A program made the translations under genes and the position numbers. The notes under the pieces are model-generated. The model was given only the letters and a program-made list of their open reading frames with translations, ran no database searches and had not been told where the DNA came from. 38,553 bases of DNA. It comes from D37C17 sp964551815 (GTDB lineage: Bacteria > Fidelibacterota > Marinisomatia > SCGC-AAA003-L08 > D37C17). Where the stretch lies: contig CAZKEL010000019.1 in the NCBI GenBank assembly GCA_964551815.1, positions 1 through 38,553 on the forward strand. Reading direction: 5' to 3'. This document shows, one piece after another, positions 7,436 to 16,502 of this stretch; within the stretch, counting starts at the first letter, position 1; each line of letters opens with the position of its first letter.

Positions 7436-10400
7436 TTGAGTGTTAACACTGCAATGAAAAATGGTGTACGCCATGATTTTTCTAAATTCCAGCCAAAGAT
7501 TCCGGTACCGGATCTGCTTGCAATTCAATTAGAATCGTGGGAAAGTTTTCTGCAGGAAGATGTGCTTCCTGTTAAAAGAGAAAGTAAAGGACTCGAAGCT
7601 GTATTTAGAAACATGTTCCCGGTTGAAGACACTCGGAACGACTACGTTTTGGAATATAAAAATTACTATTTAGGGCTACCTAAATACACTGAGAAAGAAT
7701 GTCTGGAGCGTAGAATTACTCTATCTGTGCCATTGAAAGTTCGCTTTGTATTGAATATTACGGATGAAAATGACCGTAGTAAGTATGTACAAAGTATTGA
7801 ACAGGATGTGTTTTTTGGGAATATCCCATATATGACGGATAGCGGAACTTTTATTATTAATGGTGCCGAGCGTGTAATAGTCAGTCAGCTCCAGAGAAGT
7901 CCCGGTGTATTTTTTGACCAGAATTTTCATCCAAATGGTACAAAATTATACCAGGCCAGAATCATCCCATTCCGTGGGTCATGGGTGGACTTTACCACTG
8001 ATATATATGACTGTATTTATGCTATTATAGACCGGAGGAGAAAATTCCCCGCAACCTTACTCTTAAGGGCAATTGGATTTTCCACTAATAAAGATATTTT
8101 TGATGCATTTGGATTATCCAAAGTCTATAAAATATCTTCTAAAAAGAATCTGGTTAAAAAACATTTATTAGATGACTTAGCAAATACAGAGACGGGTGAA
8201 ATCATTGCTGAAGCGGGTACGAATATCACTGAAAAATTATTGGAAGATTGGAAAAAGGCAGGTGTTACTGAGATTGCTGTTGCTGTCAATGAGGAATCAT
8301 TGGAAGTACAGATGCTGCGAAACACAATGGAAAAAGATCCCACTGCATCTTCAGATGAAGCGCTTATGCTGCTTTATCAACATCTTCGTACCGGTGAAGC
8401 ACCTTCCTTGGATATCGCCAGCAAATTCATTGAAAAAATGTTTTTCTCCACCAAAAAATATGATCTTGGTGCTGTAGGGCGGTACAGAATAAATAAGAAA
8501 TTTGATCTGGATGCTCCCGTTGAAGAACCTATCCTTACCAGAGATGATTTTATTCAAGTTTTCAAATACCTAATTCTAATGAGAAAAGGGGAGCATGGAC
8601 CTGATGATATTGATCATTTGGGCAATCGTCGGGTGAGAACTGTGGGCGAGCAGCTTGCAAATCAGTTTAATATAGCACTGAGCCGCATGCAGCGGAATAT
8701 CCGTGAAAAAATGAATCAGAGGGAGGCGGAAAGTCTGACTCCTCAGGATCTGGTAAATTCACGTATTGTTACCACCGTGTTAAACACCTTCTTCGGAACC
8801 AGTCAGCTGTCACAGTTTATGGATCAAACTAATCCATTAGCGGAAATCACCCATAAAAGGAGAATTTCTTCTTTGGGACCTGGCGGTCTTTCACGTGAGA
8901 GAGCAGGATTTGAAGTTCGTGATGTACACTATACACACTATGGAAGGTTGTGTCCGATTGAAACACCGGAAGGGCCAAACATTGGACTGATTAATTCTTT
9001 GGCAACCCACGCCGTTGTAAATAATTTAGGATTCATAGAATCACCCTATCAGAAAATAGATCATGATAAGAACGGAAAATACACCTTCTCTGACGATGTA
9101 AAATTTTTATCTCCAGATGAGGAAATGCGTGCTTATATCGTGCAGGCTACCGAGCCGGTAAAAAATGGGAAATTTGTCAATAAAAGTATTCGGGTCAGAA
9201 ATGGCGAGGACTTTCCCATGGTGCCTGCGGAAGAAGCCAGTTATAAAGATATTTCTCCCAATCAAATTGTATCTGTGTCTGCCGCTTTAATTCCCTTTTT
9301 AGAAAATGATGATGCGAACCGGGCATTGATGGGGTCGAATATGATGCGTCAATCTGTTCCTCTAATTGCACCAGACCCCCCTATTGTGGGCACTGGAATG
9401 GAAGAAAGGGTTGCTTTGGACTCCCGCTCTGCTGTTGTATCGCCCTGTGATGGAACCATAGAAGAAGTAGATGCTAAAGGTATAACTATACGATCTGAAG
9501 GCCAGCCTGCAGAATTGGAACTTGTTCCTGATGAAAATAAAAAACACATCAACATGAAGAAGCTCCTGAGAACCAACCAAAACACCTGTATTAATCAACG
9601 GCCTATTGTGAAGCCGGGGCAAAAGGTTAAGAAGGGTGAAATTATTGCTGACGGACACTCTACTAAGGATGGTGAACTGGCTTTAGGAAGAAACCTTCGT
9701 GTGGCATTTATGCCTTGGAGAGGGTATAATTTTGAGGATGCTATCATCATCAATGAAACTTTGGTGAAAAAAGATGTAATGACATCTATTCACATGAAGG
9801 AATTTGAAGTTGAGATTCGTGATACCAAGCGTGGTGAAGAAGAACTCACAAATGAAATTCCCAATGTGAGCGAAGAGGCTACCAGAAATCTGGATGCCAA
9901 CGGCATTGTCAGGGTTGGTGCTGAAGTACATCCAGGTGACATACTCGTGGGGAAGGTTACTCCCAAGGGTGAAACAGATCCTACTCCTGAAGAAAAACTG
10001 CTCCGGGCAATATTTGGTGAAAAAGCAGGTGATGTAAAAGATGCTTCTAAGCGCTGTGATGCAGGAGTTCATGGTGTGGTGGTAGATACACAGCTATTTG
10101 AAAGAAAAAGTATTGCTATCCGTGAGGAAGAAAAGCAGCAAATTCGTGAGCTGCAGAGAAATGCACGGAAAGACAGAGTGGCTCTCATGGGTAAGCGGGA
10201 CGAACTGCTGAAAGAACAGTTGAAAGAACAGGTTTCCGGTGGTATCAGAGATGCCGCTACAAACCGTACGATCATTAAAGCGAAAACCATGCTTACCCCT
10301 TCCAGGATAAAGAGCTTGGATTATGAAACTTTATCTCTAAAATCACCTTGGGTTGAGAATCCGTTGATTTGGAATAAGATTCTAAAAATCTGGCAAAACT

Positions 10401-11209
10401 ACCGCCGAAATCTGAGGCAGTTAGAAGAGCGGTTAGAAAAGGAAACTTTTAAACTCCGCGTGGGTGACGAATTGCAGCAGGGAGTGATGAAGCTGGCAAA
10501 AGTTTACATAGCTCAGAAGAGAAAAATTTCTATCGGAGATAAAGTATCAGGGCGTCACGGTAATAAAGGCATTGTATCCATCGTTGTACCGGAGGAAGAT
10601 ATGCCCTTCACTGCTGATGGTCAGCCAGTTGATATTGTACTTAATCCACTGGGCGTACCCTCTCGAATGAACCTGGGACAGCTTTACGAAACCATGTTGG
10701 GCTGGGCCGGAGAAATCCTTGATAAAAAATATAAAACACCTGTGTTTAATGGTGCAAACCATGACGATGTAGTTGCGGAGTTGAATGAAGCCGGACTATC
10801 TGAAACCGGAAAGGTTAATCTCTGGGATGGGCGTACAGGGGAGCAAATTGCATCACCTGTTGCAGTGGGTACCATTTATATGTTGAAGTTATCTCACTTG
10901 GTGGATGATAAAATGCATGCACGGGCTACCGGACCTTATTCCCTTATTACGCAGCAGCCTTTGGGTGGTAAAGCGCAATCAGGTGGACAAAGGTTTGGTG
11001 AAATGGAAGTGTGGGCATTAGAAGCTTATGGTGCGGCACATACCCTCCAGGAGATCCTCACAACAAAATCAGATGATGTTGAGGGCAGAACTAAATTGTA
11101 CAACTCGCTTGTTCGGGGTAAAAATACACCTGAATCAAGTCTTCCCGAATCCTTCAATGTGCTTGTGAAAGAGCTTGAAGGATTGGGATTGAATGTATTT
11201 TTAAATTAA
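7436..11209 (+). CDS. rpoB: DNA-directed RNA polymerase subunit beta
   Basis: Second-largest RNA polymerase core subunit, forming one side of the active-site cleft. The 1257 residues are full length. The rifampicin-pocket segment begins FGTSQLSQFMDQTNP at residue 453, with unmutated THKRRISSLGPGG. The following VHYTHYGRLCPIETPEGPN has Tyr where E. coli has Pro, a form I recall from Bacteroidota-type RpoB. Near the C-terminus are GRHGNKGIVS and the beta' contact region QQPLGGKAQSGGQRFGEME. The start is TTG with a strong CGGAGGT upstream. rpoC follows after 16 nt. Confidence 0.99.
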   Translation: MSVNTAMKNGVRHDFSKFQPKIPVPDLLAIQLESWESFLQEDVLPVKRESKGLEAVFRNMFPVEDTRNDYVLEYKNYYLGLPKYTEKECLERRITLSVPLKVRFVLNITDENDRSKYVQSIEQDVFFGNIPYMTDSGTFIINGAERVIVSQLQRSPGVFFDQNFHPNGTKLYQARIIPFRGSWVDFTTDIYDCIYAIIDRRRKFPATLLLRAIGFSTNKDIFDAFGLSKVYKISSKKNLVKKHLLDDLANTETGEIIAEAGTNITEKLLEDWKKAGVTEIAVAVNEESLEVQMLRNTMEKDPTASSDEALMLLYQHLRTGEAPSLDIASKFIEKMFFSTKKYDLGAVGRYRINKKFDLDAPVEEPILTRDDFIQVFKYLILMRKGEHGPDDIDHLGNRRVRTVGEQLANQFNIALSRMQRNIREKMNQREAESLTPQDLVNSRIVTTVLNTFFGTSQLSQFMDQTNPLAEITHKRRISSLGPGGLSRERAGFEVRDVHYTHYGRLCPIETPEGPNIGLINSLATHAVVNNLGFIESPYQKIDHDKNGKYTFSDDVKFLSPDEEMRAYIVQATEPVKNGKFVNKSIRVRNGEDFPMVPAEEASYKDISPNQIVSVSAALIPFLENDDANRALMGSNMMRQSVPLIAPDPPIVGTGMEERVALDSRSAVVSPCDGTIEEVDAKGITIRSEGQPAELELVPDENKKHINMKKLLRTNQNTCINQRPIVKPGQKVKKGEIIADGHSTKDGELALGRNLRVAFMPWRGYNFEDAIIINETLVKKDVMTSIHMKEFEVEIRDTKRGEEELTNEIPNVSEEATRNLDANGIVRVGAEVHPGDILVGKVTPKGETDPTPEEKLLRAIFGEKAGDVKDASKRCDAGVHGVVVDTQLFERKSIAIREEEKQQIRELQRNARKDRVALMGKRDELLKEQLKEQVSGGIRDAATNRTIIKAKTMLTPSRIKSLDYETLSLKSPWVENPLIWNKILKIWQNYRRNLRQLEERLEKETFKLRVGDELQQGVMKLAKVYIAQKRKISIGDKVSGRHGNKGIVSIVVPEEDMPFTADGQPVDIVLNPLGVPSRMNLGQLYETMLGWAGEILDKKYKTPVFNGANHDDVVAELNEAGLSETGKVNLWDGRTGEQIASPVAVGTIYMLKLSHLVDDKMHARATGPYSLITQQPLGGKAQSGGQRFGEMEVWALEAYGAAHTLQEILTTKSDDVEGRTKLYNSLVRGKNTPESSLPESFNVLVKELEGLGLNVFLN

Positions 11210-11212
11210 TTG

Positions 11213-11218
11213 AAGGAG
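11213..11218 (+). promoter_or_regulatory. Ribosome binding site that fixes the TTG start of rpoC
   Basis: AAGGAG lies 7 nt before TTG at 11226 and just after the rpoB stop. The resulting N-terminus runs into the conserved GLLSPEEILDRSFGE segment, as in FCB-group RpoC proteins. Confidence 0.75.
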
Positions 11219-11225
11219 ATAAACT

Positions 11226-14200
11226 TTGCTTTTTTCAAATAAACCAACACCCAGATTATCACGGTCTTTCAGTTCAATAACTGTAGGATTATTATCTCCT
11301 GAGGAAATTCTGGACAGGTCTTTTGGTGAAATACTAAAACCTGAAACCATTAATTACCGCTCTTACAAGCCAGAAAAAGATGGTCTCTTCTGTGAGAAAA
11401 TTTTTGGCCCCACGAAAGACTGGGAATGTCATTGCGGAAAATATAAGAGAATTCGTTACAGAGGAATCGTCTGTGATCGTTGTGGTGTTGAGGTTACTCG
11501 AAAATCTGTAAGACGAGAACGCATAGGGCATATTACTCTGGCAGTTCCCGTAGTGCATATTTGGTACTTGAGGTCCATCCCCAGTAAAATAAGTTATCTC
11601 CTTGGTTATACTACCAAGCAGTTGGAGCAGATAGTTTATTATGAAAAATTTGTGATTCTAAACCCAGGTGCATCCGGTAGAGAATATGGTGAGTTGCTTG
11701 AAGAAGATGACTATCTTTCTTTAGATGCAGAATTTGGAATTGATGCCGTATCTGAAGAAGAGAGAGATGAGGATAACTATTTCAAAGCCTCCATGGGCGG
11801 AGAGGCGGTGCTTCAGTTATTGGGTGACTTGGATGTAGTTGGAAAAATCAATGAATTATTAGGCATCGTTCGTGGTAAGGCATCTGTTCAAAATAAAGAA
11901 GTTGCTCTCAAAAGACTGAGGATTCTAAAGAAGTTTGATCCGCGGATTGAAAAGAAGATCTATAATAAACCGGATTGGATGGTGCTCTCAGTCCTTCCTG
12001 TAATTCCACCTGAATTGAGACCTTTAGTGCCTCTTGATGGTGGTCGTTTTGCAGCTTCAGATTTGAATGATCTTTATCGCAGGGTTATCATTAGGAATAA
12101 CCGCTTAAAGCAGCTTATGGAAATCAAAGCGCCGGATGTAATTTTGAGAAACGAGAAGAGAATGCTGCAGGAATCTGTGGACGCTCTCATTGATAACAGC
12201 CGGATCAAATCTGCCGTTCGATCAGGAACCCGCCGCCCCTTAAAATCCCTCAGCGATTCTCTGAAGGGTAAATCTGGGCGGTTTCGTCAAAACCTTTTGG
12301 GTAAGCGTGTTGATTATTCAGGGCGTTCTGTAATTGTGGTAGGGCCTGAGTTGAGGCTGCATGAATGCGGAATCCCGAAAGATATGGCTATGGAGTTGTT
12401 TAAGCCCCATGTAATAAATGAGCTCATTAAATCCGGTTATACCAGAACCCCCAGATCTGCAAAAATGATGGTAGAGAAAAAGTCTGCCGAGGTTTATAAA
12501 GTTCTGGAAACTACCGTAAGAGATCATCCTGTAATGTTAAATCGAGCACCAACTCTTCACCGCTTAGGCATCCAGGCATTTCAGCCTGTTTTGATTGAAG
12601 GGCGTGCCATTCGACTACATCCATTAGTATGTGCAGCGTTTAATGCAGATTTTGATGGTGACCAGATGGCAGTGCATGTACCCCTTTCTGCAGAAGCAAA
12701 AATGGAAGCCTGGCTCTTAATGTTATCAAGTCACAATATTCTTCATCCTGCTCATGGGAAGCCCATTGCAATTCCATCTCAGGATATGGTACTTGGAGCC
12801 TATTATCTTACCAGACCCAGAAAAGGCGACCGCGGTGAGGGTACGCAATTTGGCTCTTATGATGAAGCTCTGCTGGCTTTTGAAAATAAAGAAATTTCTC
12901 CCCATGCATTAGTGGACATTCGCATTAAGGGTGAATGGATGAAGGATACTACTTTAGGCAGAATAATTTTTAATCAAAAGCTCCCTGAAAATATACCCTA
13001 TATCAATGAGACTATGAATAAAGGTCTATTGACTAAAATCATTGGTGACTGTTATAAAAAATCAGGAAACTATCAAACCATTGCCTTCCTGGATAACCTG
13101 AAGGATATGGGATTTGAATTTGCTTTCAAGAGTGGTATTTCCATCGCAATAGATGATATTCATATACCTGAAAACAAAGAAGAAATTCTTGATAAAGCAC
13201 AAAAGCAGGTTGAGGATATTCAGAGTAAATTTGAACGCCATGTATTAACAGAAGGGGAAAGGTATAATAAAGTTATTGATATCTGGACCCATGCCACCGC
13301 AGATGTTGCGAATGAAATGTTTAAAGAACTGGAAAATGATGACCAGGGTTTTAACCCCTTGTTTATGATGGCAGACTCTGGTGCAAGGGGAAGTCAGGAT
13401 CAGATTAAGCAGCTTGCCGGTATGCGTGGATTAATGGCAAAACCGAAAAAGTCAATGGTTGGCGCTTCAGGTGAAATTATTGAAAATCCAATTAAATCTA
13501 ATTTTAAAGAAGGCTTGTCTGCTTTTGAATATTTTATTTCTACTCACGGTGCCAGAAAAGGTTTGGCTGATACAGCATTGAAAACGGCGGACGCAGGATA
13601 TCTCACAAGGCGATTAGTGGATGTTGCCCAAGATGTTACCATTACTATGGAAGACTGCGGAACCATTCAAGGCTTATTGCTTGAAGACCTGAAAGAAGGT
13701 GAAGAAATTATCGAACCACTTCGGGAAAGAATTGTGGGAAGATACACGCTTGAGCCGGTCATTGACCCAATAGACAGTACCAAGTTTGCCAAAGCAGGCG
13801 TGTTGCTTGATGAAGCAATTACAGAAGAAATTGCGCTAAGTAATATCTATCAGGTGAAAGTGCGTTCTGTGCTCACCTGTGAGGCTCCTCATGGTGTATG
13901 TCGTGCTTGTTATGGTTTGAACCTTGCTTCTAATAAAGAGCCAAGAATTGGTGATTCTGTTGGAATTATGGCTGCGCAATCCATTGGTGAGCCGGGTACA
14001 CAGCTTACTCTGAGAACTTTTCATATTGGTGGTACAGCTTCAAGGATTGTTGAACAGTCTCACATGGATGCTCGTCGTGAAGGTGTGGTGAAATTCTCAG
14101 ATAATCTGAATCTGATTTCCGTGAAAGACGAAGAGGGGAATGATGTTACAGTCGCCTCCGTAAGAAATGGTAAAATGGAGCTCCTTGATGAAAAAGGTAA

Positions 14201-15524
14201 TTCTGTTTCAACCTGGCAGGTTCCCTATGGATCGAAAGTATTTATTGAGGATGGTGATAAAGTAAAAGCAGGTCAAACCTTGTTTGCGTGGGATCCTTAT
14301 ACGGATGTTATCCTTGCAAGAACTGCAGGTGTGGTACGCTTCAGAGATATGATTGAGGGTGAAACCTATATTGAAGAAGCAGTGGAAAGCGGCAAGAAAA
14401 TGATAGTAATTACCGAAGCGAAAAATCGTGATTTGAGTCCACATATTCAAATTGAGGGTGAGGGTGATGATGATAAGCCCAGTGGAGCCAGTATTTTGCC
14501 TGTCAGGGCAACAGTGATCGTTCGTGATGGTGATAAAGTTGAAGCAGGACGGATATTGGTTAAAATACCGAGAGATGTTGGAAAAACCCGGGATATTACC
14601 GGTGGTCTTCCCAGAATTGCAGAATTATTTGAGGCTCGTGATCCTGCCAACCCTGCTGTAATTACGGAAATTGACGGAAACATCACCTATGGAAAAGTGA
14701 AGCGTGGAATTCGTGAAATCATTGTCAGCGGTAAGGAAAAAGAAAATACCTATAAAATTCCTTACGGAAAACATATTCTTGTTCATGAAGGCGACTTTGT
14801 TTTCGCCGGCGATAAACTGTGTGAAGGCTCAGTATCTCCAAAAGATATTCTCCGAATAGGTGGCTCTGCAAAGGTGCAAGAATTTCTGGTGAATGCCATT
14901 CAGGAGGTGTATCGTCTGCAAGGTGTATCCATTAATGATAAGCATATTGAAGTCATTGTGCGTCAAATGCTGCAAAAGGTTACCGTTGAAGATTCGGGAG
15001 GCTCACTCTATCTTCATGGTGACAGGGTGAATCGGTTTGAATTGCAAAAAGCCAATGAGGAAATTAAGAAAAAAGTTGTTGTTACTGATATAGGTGATTC
15101 AGATTATGAAGAAGCAGATGTGGTTTACAATGACAATGTAAAAGAAGTAAATAAAGAACTAAAGAAAGCGGGTAAGGCATTAATTAAAACTGCTAAAGCC
15201 AAACCGGTTACGTTCAGTCCTTTATTATTGGGTATCACTCGTGCTTCTTTAAATACTGAGAGTTTTATTTCTGCTGCATCCTTCCAGGAAACAACCCGTG
15301 TATTGACTGATGCTGCTGTAGAAGGGAAGACTGATTACCTCCGCGGATTGAAAGAAAATGTGATAATAGGAAGGTTGATTCCTGCAGGAACGGGTGCGCT
15401 TAAAAACCGTGATCTCATTGTTACAAATCCTGCATTTGAGGAGCGTGAAGCAGAAAAAGCTGCCATCACTATTCCCGTAGAGGAAGAAGTTTCACAGGAA
15501 ATGCCGGAAACGGTAGCAGGATAA
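11226..15524 (+). CDS. rpoC: DNA-directed RNA polymerase subunit beta'
   Basis: Largest core subunit, carrying the catalytic Mg. The 1432 residues are typical. The N-terminal zinc ribbon has Cys68, Cys70, Cys83 and Cys86. The catalytic NADFDGDQMAVH is at 473-484. The second zinc site is Cys811, Cys885, Cys892 and Cys895, just before the trigger-loop and bridge-helix region with GIMAAQSIGEPGTQLTLRTF. The start is TTG preceded by AAGGAG. The C-terminus ends in an acidic tail. Sequence style (GLLSPEEIL, KDWECHCGKYKRIRYRG) resembles FCB bacteria. Confidence 0.99.
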   Translation: MLFSNKPTPRLSRSFSSITVGLLSPEEILDRSFGEILKPETINYRSYKPEKDGLFCEKIFGPTKDWECHCGKYKRIRYRGIVCDRCGVEVTRKSVRRERIGHITLAVPVVHIWYLRSIPSKISYLLGYTTKQLEQIVYYEKFVILNPGASGREYGELLEEDDYLSLDAEFGIDAVSEEERDEDNYFKASMGGEAVLQLLGDLDVVGKINELLGIVRGKASVQNKEVALKRLRILKKFDPRIEKKIYNKPDWMVLSVLPVIPPELRPLVPLDGGRFAASDLNDLYRRVIIRNNRLKQLMEIKAPDVILRNEKRMLQESVDALIDNSRIKSAVRSGTRRPLKSLSDSLKGKSGRFRQNLLGKRVDYSGRSVIVVGPELRLHECGIPKDMAMELFKPHVINELIKSGYTRTPRSAKMMVEKKSAEVYKVLETTVRDHPVMLNRAPTLHRLGIQAFQPVLIEGRAIRLHPLVCAAFNADFDGDQMAVHVPLSAEAKMEAWLLMLSSHNILHPAHGKPIAIPSQDMVLGAYYLTRPRKGDRGEGTQFGSYDEALLAFENKEISPHALVDIRIKGEWMKDTTLGRIIFNQKLPENIPYINETMNKGLLTKIIGDCYKKSGNYQTIAFLDNLKDMGFEFAFKSGISIAIDDIHIPENKEEILDKAQKQVEDIQSKFERHVLTEGERYNKVIDIWTHATADVANEMFKELENDDQGFNPLFMMADSGARGSQDQIKQLAGMRGLMAKPKKSMVGASGEIIENPIKSNFKEGLSAFEYFISTHGARKGLADTALKTADAGYLTRRLVDVAQDVTITMEDCGTIQGLLLEDLKEGEEIIEPLRERIVGRYTLEPVIDPIDSTKFAKAGVLLDEAITEEIALSNIYQVKVRSVLTCEAPHGVCRACYGLNLASNKEPRIGDSVGIMAAQSIGEPGTQLTLRTFHIGGTASRIVEQSHMDARREGVVKFSDNLNLISVKDEEGNDVTVASVRNGKMELLDEKGNSVSTWQVPYGSKVFIEDGDKVKAGQTLFAWDPYTDVILARTAGVVRFRDMIEGETYIEEAVESGKKMIVITEAKNRDLSPHIQIEGEGDDDKPSGASILPVRATVIVRDGDKVEAGRILVKIPRDVGKTRDITGGLPRIAELFEARDPANPAVITEIDGNITYGKVKRGIREIIVSGKEKENTYKIPYGKHILVHEGDFVFAGDKLCEGSVSPKDILRIGGSAKVQEFLVNAIQEVYRLQGVSINDKHIEVIVRQMLQKVTVEDSGGSLYLHGDRVNRFELQKANEEIKKKVVVTDIGDSDYEEADVVYNDNVKEVNKELKKAGKALIKTAKAKPVTFSPLLLGITRASLNTESFISAASFQETTRVLTDAAVEGKTDYLRGLKENVIIGRLIPAGTGALKNRDLIVTNPAFEEREAEKAAITIPVEEEVSQEMPETVAG

Positions 15525-15637
15525 AACCATGAAAGCCTGCCCAATACTTTTTTCCAAATTAAATTGAAATAAGTGAATATAGTATTTGGGTTGAAAATTA
15601 AAGACTTTTTAAATTACTAAGCTATGCTGGAAATCAA

Positions 15638-16012
15638 ATGCCTACTGTAAACCAACTTGTAAGAAAAGGCCGTAAGAAGCAATTAAAGAAAAATAAGGTG
15701 CCTGCACTGGATGCCTGCCCTCAGAAAAGAGGGGTGTGTACCCGTGTTTATACTACTACACCAAAGAAGCCAAATTCTGCCTTGCGGAAGGTGGCTCGGG
15801 TGCGTTTATCCAACGGTCAGGAAGTAACTGCCTATATTCCTGGTGAGGGTCATAATCTTCAGGAACACTCAATTGTAATGATTGAGGGAGGGAGAGTGAA
15901 GGACTTGCCCGGAGTACGTTATCATATTATCCGTGGGGTATTAGATCCTGCAGGTGTTGAGGGTAGGAAGACGAGCCGTTCACGGTATGGTGCTAAGAAA
16001 CCAAAAAGTTAA
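15638..16012 (+). CDS. rpsL: Small ribosomal subunit protein uS12
   Basis: Decoding-centre protein and first gene of the str block. The 124 residues are full length. Lys43 (in TTTPKKPNSA) and Lys88 (in GRVKDLPGVRYH), whose change gives streptomycin resistance, are both unmutated; Asp89 is the possible methylthiolation site. It is separated from rpoC by 113 nt, the largest gap in the cluster, which holds no gene and no promoter that I would call. rpsG follows after 17 nt. Confidence 0.98.
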   Translation: MPTVNQLVRKGRKKQLKKNKVPALDACPQKRGVCTRVYTTTPKKPNSALRKVARVRLSNGQEVTAYIPGEGHNLQEHSIVMIEGGRVKDLPGVRYHIIRGVLDPAGVEGRKTSRSRYGAKKPKS

Positions 16013-16029
16013 ACAATATTACTTTATAA

Positions 16030-16497
16030 ATGCGTAGAAGAAGACCTGAAAAAAGAGAAATACTGCCAGATCCCGTTTATGGAGATCTGATAGTTGCCAA
16101 GTTTATCAACAATTTGATGAAACAAGGTAAAAAGAGTCTTGCTGAAAAGATTTTTTACAATAGTATTGAAAAAATTAAAAAGCAGGGTAAAGTTGATGAC
16201 GGCATTGAATTATTTAAAAAAGCACTGGATAATGTTGCTCCGGTTCTTGAAGTAAAATCAAAAAGGATTGGTGGTGCTACTTATCAGGTACCCATTGAAA
16301 TTTCCGAAAGGCGCAGAATGGCCTTGGCAATGCGTTGGATAATAAATTATTCCAAATCCAGAAAAGGGCAGACCATGGCTGATCGTCTTGCTGCAGAATT
16401 ATTGGCTGCTGCAAATAATGAGGGATCGTCCGTTAAGAAGAAAGAAGATACTCATAAAATGGCCGAAGCAAATAAAGCCTTTTCACACTTTAGATAA
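16030..16497 (+). CDS. rpsG: Small ribosomal subunit protein uS7
   Basis: Primary binder of the 3' major domain of 16S rRNA that starts assembly of the 30S head and contacts the E site. The 155 residues match the family. It begins MRRRRPEKREILPDPVYGD and contains GGATYQVPIEISERRRMALA, both standard. It sits between rpsL and fusA as in most bacteria, with a 5-nt gap to fusA. Confidence 0.98.
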   Translation: MRRRRPEKREILPDPVYGDLIVAKFINNLMKQGKKSLAEKIFYNSIEKIKKQGKVDDGIELFKKALDNVAPVLEVKSKRIGGATYQVPIEISERRRMALAMRWIINYSKSRKGQTMADRLAAELLAAANNEGSSVKKKEDTHKMAEANKAFSHFR

Positions 16498-16502
16498 AAT
16501 AC

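Noticed and set aside
15516..15560. GCAGG/CCTGC pairing with T-run at the rpoC end as a terminator
   Set aside because: The stem is only 5 bp, the loop is about 15 nt, and the T-run is displaced by 6 nt, so it is too weak to call.
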